Assembly: GCA_017527365.1 (NCBI GenBank)
Contig: JAFXQD010000097.1
Location: forward strand, 1-47,797
Length of the DNA: 47,797 nt
DNA from: Oscillibacter sp.
Lineage (GTDB): Bacteria; Bacillota; Clostridia; Oscillospirales; Oscillospiraceae
Reading direction: 5' to 3'
Part shown: positions 40,816 through 47,797 of the stretch, one piece after another
How the letters are laid out: every line of letters starts with the position of its first letter
Position numbering within the stretch: position 1 is the stretch's first letter
Position numbers and translations under genes: made by a program
The notes under the pieces: model-generated
Told to the model about the DNA's origin: nothing
Databases searched by the model: none
Seen by the model: only the letters and a program-made list of their open reading frames with translations

Positions 40816-41820
40816 TTATAACAGCGGGATTTCGGCTTCCTCGCAGGCGCGGATGGTGTCGGCGTCCCACAGCCCTACCTGCGCCTCCCCGATATGGCAC
40901 ATCTCCAGCAGGAGCATACACATCCGCGACGCGCCGATACTGCCGCCGATGGACTGCGGCAGGTCGCCGTTCAACAGCATTTGGTGGAACAGCAGGAATC
41001 GCCTGTCCTTGCACCCGGCGGCGGCAAGCTGGCGGCGCAGGGCGTCGGCGTCGGCGCGTATGCCCATGGCGGAGAGCTCGCAGGCGCGTTTAAGTATCGG
41101 GTGCCACATGAACAACGTGCCGTTCAAGTCCCAGTCGTCGCAGTCGGGGGCGCGCCCGGCGTGGGGGGCGCCCGAATTGAGCGCGGGCCCGACGTTCGTC
41201 AAAAAGACCGTGCGGTGCAGGCGGCAGATTTCCGTTTCGCGCTCCGCCGGGGTCAAATGCGGGAAACGGTCCTCTAACTCTTGCGCCGTGATAAAGTACA
41301 CGTCCCTGTCGGGGCGGAAGGAGAGCGCGGGGAAGGCTTTCCGCACGACTTCCGCCGCGTCGCATACGCACGTTACAACGTCGCGCACGGTGTCGCGCAG
41401 GTACTGCGTCTCGCGGTTCTGCGGGTCGATTCGCTTTTCCCAGTCCCACTGCTCCACGTACACCGAGCGCAGGTTGTCGGTATGCACGTCGGGGCGGATG
41501 GTGTGCACGGAGGCGTACAAGCCCGTGCCGAGCTTGAAGTCATAGCGTTTGAGCGCGAGCCGCGCCCATTTCGACAGCGACTGCACGACTTCGGCTTGTG
41601 CGTCGATGTCGGGGATGTCGAACGCGACGGGGTTGCCGGCGCCGGGGGCGTCGGTGAGCCCGCTTGCGCGGTCGACAAACAGCGGGGCGCGGATTTTGCG
41701 CAGGTTCAGCCGCGCCGCCAACTGGCGCGGGAACTCGTCGTGAATCAGCGTGATGGCGCGTTGCGTTTCGCCGCTGGTCAGGCGCGGGCGGTAGCCGTCG
41801 GGAATGATGAGGTGTTCCAT
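40816..41820 (-). CDS. asnA: aspartate-ammonia ligase (asparagine synthetase A)
   Basis: Makes asparagine from aspartate, ammonia and ATP; the fold is that of class II aspartyl-tRNA synthetases. The 334 residues show RPRLTSGETQRAITLIHDEF, the ligand-binding LRKIRAPLFVDRASGLTD, VHTIRPDVHTDNLRSVYVEQ with WDWEK, and the C-terminal LPQSIGGSIGASRMCMLLL that forms the ATP site. Length is normal. It lies 42 bases downstream of gltX on the same strand, so the two are probably co-transcribed. With an asparaginase at 8247 and two GatCAB sets, asparagine can be made, degraded and formed on tRNA by separate routes in this genome. Confidence 0.97.
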   Translation of the reverse strand: MEHLIIPDGYRPRLTSGETQRAITLIHDEFPRQLAARLNLRKIRAPLFVDRASGLTDAPGAGNPVAFDIPDIDAQAEVVQSLSKWARLALKRYDFKLGTGLYASVHTIRPDVHTDNLRSVYVEQWDWEKRIDPQNRETQYLRDTVRDVVTCVCDAAEVVRKAFPALSFRPDRDVYFITAQELEDRFPHLTPAERETEICRLHRTVFLTNVGPALNSGAPHAGRAPDCDDWDLNGTLFMWHPILKRACELSAMGIRADADALRRQLAAAGCKDRRFLLFHQMLLNGDLPQSIGGSIGASRMCMLLLEMCHIGEAQVGLWDADTIRACEEAEIPLL

Positions 41821-41862
41821 AATCGCTCAGACTTCCTTTCTCCCGGATGACGGGGCGCGCAG

Positions 41863-43335
41863 TCAGGACAGCTTGTCCAATCCGGCTTTCAGCCGCCGCA
41901 AAGTCTCCCCTTTGCCCAGAATCGCGCAGATTTCCACGGCGCCGCCCGGCGTGACCGCCTGCCCGGACGCGGCGATACGCACGGGCCACAACAGCGTCGC
42001 GTTCTTGACGCCCAGCGCCGCCGCCAGCGGGAACAGCGCCTCATGCACGCCGTCCATAGTCCAGTTTTGCACGGCTTCCAGCGCGGGAATCGCCGCTTCC
42101 AGCATGGCTTTCGACACTTCCGGGTTCGTCTTGGATTTCTTGTTTGCGAACAGCGCGGTATCGTAATCGGGAAGCGCGTCGAAAAAGCCGACTTTTGCAG
42201 GGATGTCGGTCAGCTTTTCGCAACGCGCCTGCAACAGCGCCGCGACAGCCGCCGCGTCAATCGCGGGGTTCTTGACGGCTTGGCGTATATACGGCTCGGC
42301 GGCGGCGGCGAACTCGTCGGGCGGCATGGAGCGCAGATAAGACGCGTTGAAATAGGTCAGTTTTTCCATGTCGAAAATGGCGGGCGACTTGGAAATCCCG
42401 GCAATGTCGAACGCGTCGGCGAGTTCGGGAAGCGTGAAAAATTCCTTCTCCGCCAGCTCCCCGCGAGGAGACCAGCCCAGCAGGGCGACATAGTTTAAAA
42501 TCGCCTTTGTCAGATAGCCTTGGGCGGTCAAGTCCTCGTAGGACGGGTCGCCGTTGCGCTTGGACATTTTATGATGGGCGTCGCGCATGACGGGCGAACA
42601 GTGCACATAGGCGGGAATCTCCCAGCCGAACGCCTCGTAGAGCAGGTTGTACTTGGGCGCGGAGGCAAGGTATTCGCTCCCGCGCACAACGTGCGTAATG
42701 CCCATGAAATGGTCGTCCGCGACGTTGGCGAAATTGTACGTGGGAAGCCCGTCGCGCTTCAACAAAACTTGGTCTTCCAGCTCCTTGTTTTCTACCGTGA
42801 TGTCGCCGAAAGAGGCGTCATGGAAGGTTGTGGAGCCCTCGCGGGGGATTTTCTGCCGGATAACGAACGGCTCGCCGTTAGCGGCGCGGGCGTCGGATTC
42901 GGCGCGGGAGAGGTCGCGGCAGGGGTCGTTCTCGCGCTCGAACTCGCCGCTGTCCTCCCCCGACGCGCATTTCTCGCAGAAACAGCGGTACGCCGCGCCC
43001 TTCTCCAACAGCAGATTGGCGCACATTTTATAAAGCTCCCGCCGTTCCGACTGGACGTAAGGCCCGACGGGGCCGCCGATGTCGGGGCCTTCGTCGTGGT
43101 CAAGCCCGCACTCTTTCAGCGTCCTGTAAATGACTTCCGTCGCGCCCTCCACAAGCCGATTTTGGTCGGTGTCCTCAATGCGAAGAACGAACGTCCCGCC
43201 GTCGTGACGCGCAATCAGCCAAGCGTACAGCGCGGTGCGCAGGTTGCCCACGTGCATGTAGCCCGTGGGCGACGGCGCGAACCGCGTCCGCGTCTTTCCG
43301 CGTGGTATCCGCGCCTCCAACTCTTCCAATGTCAT
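41863..43335 (-). CDS. gltX: glutamyl-tRNA synthetase
   Basis: Charges tRNA(Glu), and in GatCAB organisms usually also tRNA(Gln). The 490 residues have the class I motif FAPSPTGYMHVGNLRTALYA, a C-x-C...C zinc-like segment (YRCFCEKCASGED), MSKRNGDPSYEDL as the KMSK loop near residue 245, and a full C-terminal anticodon-binding domain. The ATG at 43335 has GGAGGAA upstream; a longer open frame would run through the promoter. No glutaminyl-tRNA synthetase is in the window, consistent with dependence on GatCAB for Gln-tRNA. It leads the gltX-asnA pair. Confidence 0.96.
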   Translation of the reverse strand: MTLEELEARIPRGKTRTRFAPSPTGYMHVGNLRTALYAWLIARHDGGTFVLRIEDTDQNRLVEGATEVIYRTLKECGLDHDEGPDIGGPVGPYVQSERRELYKMCANLLLEKGAAYRCFCEKCASGEDSGEFERENDPCRDLSRAESDARAANGEPFVIRQKIPREGSTTFHDASFGDITVENKELEDQVLLKRDGLPTYNFANVADDHFMGITHVVRGSEYLASAPKYNLLYEAFGWEIPAYVHCSPVMRDAHHKMSKRNGDPSYEDLTAQGYLTKAILNYVALLGWSPRGELAEKEFFTLPELADAFDIAGISKSPAIFDMEKLTYFNASYLRSMPPDEFAAAAEPYIRQAVKNPAIDAAAVAALLQARCEKLTDIPAKVGFFDALPDYDTALFANKKSKTNPEVSKAMLEAAIPALEAVQNWTMDGVHEALFPLAAALGVKNATLLWPVRIAASGQAVTPGGAVEICAILGKGETLRRLKAGLDKLS

Positions 43336-43375
43336 GGCGTTTCCTCCTGTCATGCGGCAATGCTTTGATAGCCCT

Positions 43376-43403
43376 ATTATCCCTGTTTTTCCCGGATTGT
43401 CAA
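43376..43403 (-). promoter_or_regulatory. promoter of gltX-asnA
   Basis: Minus-strand TTGACA (43403-43398), 16-base spacer, GATAAT (43381-43376). Confidence 0.75.
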
Positions 43404-43458
43404 GCGGAAAAAAGCCGTTCCGGAGACGCGGTATGCGTAAAGGAATCGTTGGCAAGTA

Positions 43459-43557
43459 ACCCCTCCCCCTGTCCCCCTCCCCATAGGGGAGGGGGCACGA
43501 TGACTTTGGTTTTCGTTCTCCCCCTTTGGGGGAGATGTCGCGCAGCGACAGAGGGGG
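43459..43557. repeat. dispersed palindromic repeat, copy 4 (full)
   Basis: Left half CCCCTCCCCCTGTCCCCCTCCCC-ATA-GGGGAGGGGG and right half TCTCCCCC-TTT-GGGGGAGA, TGTCGCGCAGCGACA, AGAGGGGGG. The right half (43517-43557) is nearly identical to copies at 9380 and 12807, whereas the left half and middle differ. Confidence 0.9.
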
Positions 43558-43645
43558 GCGTCTGCCTTACGCATACGCCCGCCCGGCGCAGGGGGCATAA
43601 GCGCGGACGCGCCGCCATAAAGTAAAGCGTTAGGGGGGATGTTCC

Positions 43646-44581
43646 ATGGAAAAGAGCGGGGGCGCGGAGCGTTACCGGGCGGCGGCTATGGTACTGCCAA
43701 GCCGACTGCGGGCGGCGGCGCTGGAAGTCCCGGAGGCAAAACAGGCGGCAGCGGAAGAAATCCGCCTGCGCGTCGGGGGCGCCATGACGATACTGCTTCC
43801 CGACGGCGAGGCGTCCACGGGGGCGTGGGTGGAAGCGGAGGACTTGGAGACGCTCTGCGACATTGCCACGGAGTTTTCGCGCTACGCGGCGGCGGAAACC
43901 CTGCGGGAAGGTTTTCTGACGGTCAAAGGCGGCTTTCGCGTGGGCTTATGCGGTTCGGCGGTCATGAAGGACGGCGCGAACACCAATTTAAAATATCTTT
44001 CGTCGGCGGCCATCCGAATCGGACGGGAGCGGAAGGGAATCGCAAAGGAGCTTGCGCCCCGGCTTTTCCGGGACGGGGAGTTTTTGAACACGCTGATACT
44101 GTCGCCGCCGGGAGGCGGCAAAACAACGCTTTTGCGCGACCTGACGCGCCTGCTGTCAACGGGCGGGGAAGGGTTCGAGGCGCGGCGCGTGGCGCTGATT
44201 GACGAGCGCGGGGAAGTGGCGGCGATGTTGCGCGGGCGGGCGCAGATGGACGCGGGCCCGCATACGGATATTTTGGACGCCTGCCCGAAGGCCGTCGGGA
44301 TTCCCATTGTCCTGCGCGCCATGAACCCGCAGATAATCGCAACGGACGAAATCACGATGCCGGAGGACGTGCGGGCGGCGTCGATGGCGGCGGGTTGCGG
44401 CGTCGGGCTGTTGGCGACGGTTCACGCGTCGGGCGCGGAGGAGCTGTCGGAAAAGCCGCTCTACCGCGACCTGCTGGAACGGCGTATTTTCCGCCTCGCC
44501 GTGCGGATTGTCCGCGGCGCCGACGGGCGGCGGTACGAAGTCGAAGAGTTGGGCGCGGCGGCGGAAGAGGCGGAAGCGTGA
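43646..44581 (+). CDS. spoIIIAA: stage III sporulation protein AA (ATPase)
   Basis: ATPase of the SpoIIIA-SpoIIQ channel that connects the mother cell to the forespore; related to secretion ATPases of type II/IV systems. The 311 residues contain EIRLRVGGAM, GGFRVGLCGSAV, the Walker A motif ILSPPGGGKTTLLRDLTRLL near residues 151-170, Walker B region VALIDERGEVA, and NPQIIATDEI with MAAGCGVGLLATVHA. The length is normal. GGGGGGA precedes the ATG at 43646. Its stop overlaps the spoIIIAB start (GTGA), so translation is coupled. A sigma-E promoter was not identified in the short upstream gap next to repeat copy 4. Confidence 0.96.
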   Translation: MEKSGGAERYRAAAMVLPSRLRAAALEVPEAKQAAAEEIRLRVGGAMTILLPDGEASTGAWVEAEDLETLCDIATEFSRYAAAETLREGFLTVKGGFRVGLCGSAVMKDGANTNLKYLSSAAIRIGRERKGIAKELAPRLFRDGEFLNTLILSPPGGGKTTLLRDLTRLLSTGGEGFEARRVALIDERGEVAAMLRGRAQMDAGPHTDILDACPKAVGIPIVLRAMNPQIIATDEITMPEDVRAASMAAGCGVGLLATVHASGAEELSEKPLYRDLLERRIFRLAVRIVRGADGRRYEVEELGAAAEEAEA

Positions 44582-45060
44582 AAGCCGCCGGAATCGCCTG
44601 CATTGCAATCGGGGCGGCGTGGGGAATGCGCGTGAACGCGCTGGAACGGCGGCGCCGCCGCCGATTGCTTGCCGATTTGCGGGCGGGGCTGGCGCGGCTG
44701 TCGGAGGAAATCCGGATAGCGCGGGCGCCGTTGCCGGAGGCGTTGCGGGGGCTGTCGGCGTCCTGCGCCCCCGACGCCGCCGCGTTTTTCCGCGCCGTCG
44801 CGGACAGCCCCGCCCCGCCCGCCGCGTGGCTGGCGGCGTCCGACGCGCTCCCGCTGTCGCCCCCGGACGCGCAGACCTTGCGCGAACTCGCGCCCGCCCT
44901 GCGCGGCGACGAACAGCGCATACGCGCCGCCCTCGAACTGGCGGCGGCGCGGCTGGAGCGCAGTCTGCAAGACTTGGACAAGTCCGCCCCGGCGGAAGCG
45001 CGGCAGTCCGCCGCGCTGATTTTCTCCGCCGCCGCCCTGCTCGCAATCCTGCTTTTCTGA
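44578..45060 (+). CDS. spoIIIAB: stage III sporulation protein AB
   Basis: Membrane protein of the SpoIIIA complex, related to the GspF/PilC family. The 160 residues begin with a transmembrane helix (AAGIACIAIGAAWGMRVNAL), then a basic segment (ERRRRRRLLADLRAGL) and helices ending with a second hydrophobic stretch (SAALIFSAAALLAILLF). It starts with GTG overlapping the spoIIIAA stop. In sporulating Firmicutes it is followed by spoIIIAC through spoIIIAH; here the next gene is rmuC with its own promoter, so the operon is split or incomplete. The protein is Ala/Arg-rich, in line with the high GC content. Confidence 0.88.
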   Translation: MKAAGIACIAIGAAWGMRVNALERRRRRRLLADLRAGLARLSEEIRIARAPLPEALRGLSASCAPDAAAFFRAVADSPAPPAAWLAASDALPLSPPDAQTLRELAPALRGDEQRIRAALELAAARLERSLQDLDKSAPAEARQSAALIFSAAALLAILLF

Positions 45061-45064
45061 CGCC

Positions 45065-45093
45065 TTGACAGCCCCGCAAAACTGTGTTATGCT
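45065..45093 (+). promoter_or_regulatory. promoter of rmuC
   Basis: TTGACA (45065-45070), 17-base spacer, TATGCT (45088-45093). It starts five bases after the spoIIIAB stop, which supports rmuC being a separate unit. Confidence 0.7.
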
Positions 45094-45129
45094 GTCCCGC
45101 GAACACGAAGGAAAGGGCGGTTCGTTCGC

Positions 45130-46449
45130 ATGGAATTTGCAATCTTGGGCTGTTGCGTCGTCATTATCGTGCTTTTGTCCGCACTGCTTGCGCGTCCGGG
45201 CGGCGGCGCGGCGCGTGTCGCGGAGCTGGAACGCCAAATCGACCTTTTGCGGGAGGGCGTCAGCGGCGAAAATCGGCAGTTGATGGACCAGCTCGCACGG
45301 CAGGGCGAAACCACCGTAACAACGGTCGTGCGGAACATGTCGGACTTGGGCAAGGGGCTCAACGACGCGCAAGACCGACAGCGCGACGCGTCCGACAAAC
45401 GCCTGCTCGCCTTGGAGGAAAAATTCGACGGAATCCGCCGCGACATTCTGGACGCGCTGGAAAAAGTCCGCGCAGAAAACGCGGGCAGTCTGGAAAGAAT
45501 CCGCAGGGACAACGCGGACAGCTTGGAGAAACTCCGGGCGGACAATCAAACCAGTTTGGACAAAATCAACCAGACGGTCAACGAAAAACTGCAAAAGACC
45601 CTCAACGACCGGATTACGCAGTCCTTTGAGCTGGTCAACCGCCGCCTGACGGAAGTTTACGAAGGCCTCGGAGAGATGAAGAACGTCGCCTCCGGCGTGT
45701 CGGACTTGAAGAACGTGCTCTCGAACGTCAAGAACCGGGGCATTATGGGGGAGATACAGCTTTCCGCGATTCTCGGCGACATCCTCGCCCCCGAACAGTA
45801 CGAAACGCAGTTCAAGATTCGTCCGGGCGGCTCGGAAATGGTCGATTTCGCCGTCAAGCTCCCCGGTCTGGACGACGGGGAATACGTCTACCTGCCGATT
45901 GATTCCAAATTCCCCGGCGACCGCTGGGCGGCGCTCGCCGACGCTTACGACTCCGGCAACCCCGCCGAACTCAAGCAAAAACGCGCCGCGCTCGAACAGG
46001 AAATCAAGCGCTGCGCGAAAAGCATCCGCGACAAGTACATTGTCCCGCCGTACTCCACCGATTTCGCCATACTCTTTCTGCCCTTTGAAGGCCTGTACGC
46101 CGAAGTGGTCAATATGGGGCTCGTAGAAGTCCTGCAACGCGACTACCGCGTGAACATCACGGGGCCGTCCACAATGGCGGCCATGCTCAACAGCCTGCAA
46201 ATGGGCTTCCGGACGCTGGCAATCCAGAAGAAGAGCGGGGAAGTCTGGAAGATTCTGGAGGCGGCGAAGAAAGAATTTGCGAACTTTGAAGCCGTCCTGA
46301 CGAAAACCCGCGACCGTCTGCGGCAGGCCGACGACGAGCTGGAAAAGCTCATCGGCGCCCGCACAAGGGCAATCAACCGCAAACTCGGCGCGGTGTCGTC
46401 GCTCGACGCGTCCGAAAACGCCGCCGATTTGCTCGAACTGCCGCAATAA
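45130..46449 (+). CDS. rmuC: DNA recombination protein RmuC
   Basis: Membrane-attached nuclease-fold protein that limits recombination at inverted repeats. The 439 residues have an N-terminal transmembrane helix (EFAILGCCVVIIVLLSALLA), a long coiled coil (about 28-175), and the RmuC domain with LKNVLSNVKNRGIMGEIQLS, IRPGGSEMVDFAVKLPG, VYLPIDSKFPGDRW and the VNITGPSTMAAMLNSLQMGF segment. GAAAGG precedes the start. It is likely transcribed alone, with a strong terminator downstream. The window contains several palindromic repeats, the type of structure RmuC is linked to, but this may be coincidence. Confidence 0.95.
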   Translation: MEFAILGCCVVIIVLLSALLARPGGGAARVAELERQIDLLREGVSGENRQLMDQLARQGETTVTTVVRNMSDLGKGLNDAQDRQRDASDKRLLALEEKFDGIRRDILDALEKVRAENAGSLERIRRDNADSLEKLRADNQTSLDKINQTVNEKLQKTLNDRITQSFELVNRRLTEVYEGLGEMKNVASGVSDLKNVLSNVKNRGIMGEIQLSAILGDILAPEQYETQFKIRPGGSEMVDFAVKLPGLDDGEYVYLPIDSKFPGDRWAALADAYDSGNPAELKQKRAALEQEIKRCAKSIRDKYIVPPYSTDFAILFLPFEGLYAEVVNMGLVEVLQRDYRVNITGPSTMAAMLNSLQMGFRTLAIQKKSGEVWKILEAAKKEFANFEAVLTKTRDRLRQADDELEKLIGARTRAINRKLGAVSSLDASENAADLLELPQ

Positions 46450-46458
46450 AACGCATTC

Positions 46459-46489
46459 GCCCCCCGCCGCACGGCGGAGGGCGTTTTTT
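46459..46489. terminator. terminator of rmuC
   Basis: CGCCCCCCGCCG (46459-46470) pairs with CGGCGGAGGGCG (46472-46483), followed by TTTTTT. It also abuts the stop of the convergent LRR gene. Confidence 0.88.
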
Positions 46490-47797
46490 AACGGTAGTCC
46501 ATGTCGATTTCGGAAAGTTGCAGGATTTCCGCGCCCGTGGTGGACGCGATTTCCAGCCGATAATACTGGAACGCGGGCGCCTCGCCGCTGAAAGCCGCCG
46601 TCAGCGTCACGAAGTTCTCGCCGTCGCGCTCCTCGAAGCCCGACGGGCTCATTTCGCCCAAGACCGTCCAAACGCCGTCGCGCCGCTTTTCGGCGTCCGT
46701 GCCCAGAAGCCGCCACGCGCCCGGATTGCGTCCGGGGTATTTGCTGTGGTTGTCGGCGGAGGTCAGGGAGAAGTGCGCCACGCTCCCCGGACACGCCATC
46801 TTCCATTCCACATAGGCGAGGTTCCGGAACATCAGGCACCATTTCGTAGAGGTGTCGCCGTCGAAGAGGGCGGCGTAATCGCGTTCGGGGTCAAAGCCGG
46901 GCGTGCCCGTCAAGGGCGTCGCGGAAAAGCGCAGGGGCACGTTCTTCATATAGCCCTCGTTGAGCTTGGCGGCGGCGAAGTCGTAGCTGTTGAGTTTCAA
47001 ACTTTCCAGCCCCGCGCAGTCGGCGAACATCCAGCGCACGTCCTTGACGTTGCCCATGTGAAAGCCGCTGATGTCAAGGGCTTTCAATTTCCCGCAGGCG
47101 CGGAACATGGAGCGCATGTCCGTGACTTGGGAGGTGTCGAAGCCGCCCACGTCCAGAGCCTCAAGGGCGGAGCAGTGGCGGAACATGGATTCCATGTCGA
47201 CGACGCCGGAGGTGTCGAAGCCGCTCACGTCCAAGTCGGCGAGGGCGGAGCAGGAATCGAACATGGCGCTCATGTCGGCGGCGCGGGAGGTGTCGAAGGG
47301 CGCCTCAAAGCGGATGCGGCGCAGGTTGGAGTAGCCGCAGAACATCCCGGAACAGTCGGCGGGGGCGGCGACGCCGTTTTCGGCGGCGAGGTAGAGGTCG
47401 TAGGGCGGCTGTGTTTTGAGCGTCCACGCAAGGACGGAGCCGTCCCGCGCCTCGGACACGTCCCACGCGCTATCAGGCGCCTTGGACGGGTCGGAGAGGA
47501 ACGTAATCATGGCGATTTCCCCCCGCGTGACCTCCGCGCCGAACACGGGGCTGTTTTCGGCCTCCTCGCTGACCACCGACACGGGGTCGGGCATGAGGAC
47601 GTGTTCGGGGGGCGGCGGGGGCTCGGCGTCGGCGCCGGACGGCGTTTCCGCGTCTCCGGACGCTTGCGCGTCGCCGCTCTCGACGGCTTGCGGCGCGGGC
47701 GCGGGGCGTCGGGCGTCCTCCGGCGGTTGCGAACAGCACGACAGCAGAATCAATATGGGAAGCAGAATCAGAAAAGGCGACGTTTTCCCGTGTTCGC
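46488..47797 (-). CDS. BspA/DUF285-repeat lipoprotein with discoidin-like C-terminus (5' end outside window)
   Basis: Partial at the right edge: the frame is open to the last base, and the start lies beyond it. The visible N-terminus is hydrophobic (PFLILLPILILLSCCSQPPE), with a lipobox at SCC, so this is an exported lipoprotein. An acidic Pro/Gly/Ala linker follows. The middle has about five DUF285/BspA units of roughly 23 residues, for example MFRHCSALEALDVGGFDTSQ and MFRACGKLKALDISGFHMGN. The last 140 residues resemble an F5/8 type C (discoidin) domain with LFDGDTSTKWC, SLTSADNHSKYPGRNPGAWR and FQYYRLEIASTTGAEILQLS. This combination suggests adhesion to carbohydrate or surfaces. It is distinct from the LRR_5 protein at 24364. 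Confidence 0.88.
   Translation of the reverse strand, partial: EHGKTSPFLILLPILILLSCCSQPPEDARRPAPAPQAVESGDAQASGDAETPSGADAEPPPPPEHVLMPDPVSVVSEEAENSPVFGAEVTRGEIAMITFLSDPSKAPDSAWDVSEARDGSVLAWTLKTQPPYDLYLAAENGVAAPADCSGMFCGYSNLRRIRFEAPFDTSRAADMSAMFDSCSALADLDVSGFDTSGVVDMESMFRHCSALEALDVGGFDTSQVTDMRSMFRACGKLKALDISGFHMGNVKDVRWMFADCAGLESLKLNSYDFAAAKLNEGYMKNVPLRFSATPLTGTPGFDPERDYAALFDGDTSTKWCLMFRNLAYVEWKMACPGSVAHFSLTSADNHSKYPGRNPGAWRLLGTDAEKRRDGVWTVLGEMSPSGFEERDGENFVTLTAAFSGEAPAFQYYRLEIASTTGAEILQLSEIDMDYR

Noticed and set aside
43639..44202. A 187-codon frame starting seven bases before spoIIIAA
   Set aside because: It is a shifted shadow of spoIIIAA, Gly/Arg/Ala-rich, with no domain.
44461..46842. A 793-codon minus-strand frame opposite spoIIIAB and rmuC
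   Set aside because: Antisense to clear family members; the composition is that of a shadow frame and no motif was seen.

Overview
The window looks like a chromosomal piece from a GC-rich member of the Clostridia, most likely an uncultured Oscillospirales-type gut bacterium. The evidence is AAGGAGG-type ribosome sites, TTGACA/TATAAT-type promoters with 17-base spacers, a T-box leader, the sporulation genes spoIIIAA and spoIIIAB, an SLH-domain exoprotein, two BspA-type repeat proteins, type II pantothenate kinase, YqeG and a CD1247-type protein. No rRNA, tRNA, CRISPR array, integrase or transposase gene was seen. The taxonomic placement is inference from gene content.

Left part (1-9.4 kb): a minus-strand gluQ-trkA-trkH group (tRNA modification plus potassium uptake), a zinc-ribbon protein and a Cof-type HAD phosphatase on the plus strand, then an AT-richer two-gene cassette (5524-7049) coding for a coiled-coil protein and a membrane protein with a duplicated transmembrane segment, neither recognised. 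Minus-strand asparaginase and wecB follow.

Centre-left (9.4-18 kb): two GatCAB-type operons back to back on the minus strand. The first (gatC-gatA-gatB) looks normal. The second is aspS-gatC2-gatA2-gatB2 behind a T-box leader, and its GatA paralogue has lost all three residues of the Ser-cisSer-Lys amidase triad while its GatB partner keeps the family motifs. With asnA and gltX (41-43 kb), gluQ and an asparaginase, the window holds an unusual concentration of Asp/Asn/Glu-tRNA and asparagine chemistry. Copies of a dispersed palindromic repeat sit between these genes, and one copy supplies both the end of gatA and the Shine-Dalgarno sequence of gatB.

Centre (18-22.4 kb): an exported-protein cassette with its own strong promoter and a leader of about 300 bases: a lipoprotein, a secreted protein, and a very acidic repeat-rich secreted protein sharing a domain with the second, followed by a ferritin-like protein. 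Then come rpsB-tsf, a BspA-like leucine-rich-repeat protein, and dnaG-rpoD, in which the primary sigma factor carries a low-complexity extension of about 257 residues.

Right part (30-47.8 kb): a Sfp-type phosphopantetheinyl transferase, gpmA, a Lar-like zinc ribbon, a radical SAM enzyme, a toxin-first RelE-type toxin-antitoxin pair, ACT and Ada-zinc-type small proteins, a TIM-barrel-like protein, yqeG overlapping an unusual HEPN/DUF4145-like plus fascin-like beta-trefoil fusion, efp, a CD1247-type protein, coaW, an SLH-anchored serine hydrolase, gltX-asnA, spoIIIAA-spoIIIAB without the rest of the spoIIIA operon, rmuC, and a BspA/DUF285 lipoprotein with a discoidin-like C-terminus that runs off the right edge. 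The strongest candidates for something undescribed are the triad-less GatA operon, the 18-21.4 kb exported cassette, the AT-rich coiled-coil/membrane pair, and the HEPN/beta-trefoil fusion.
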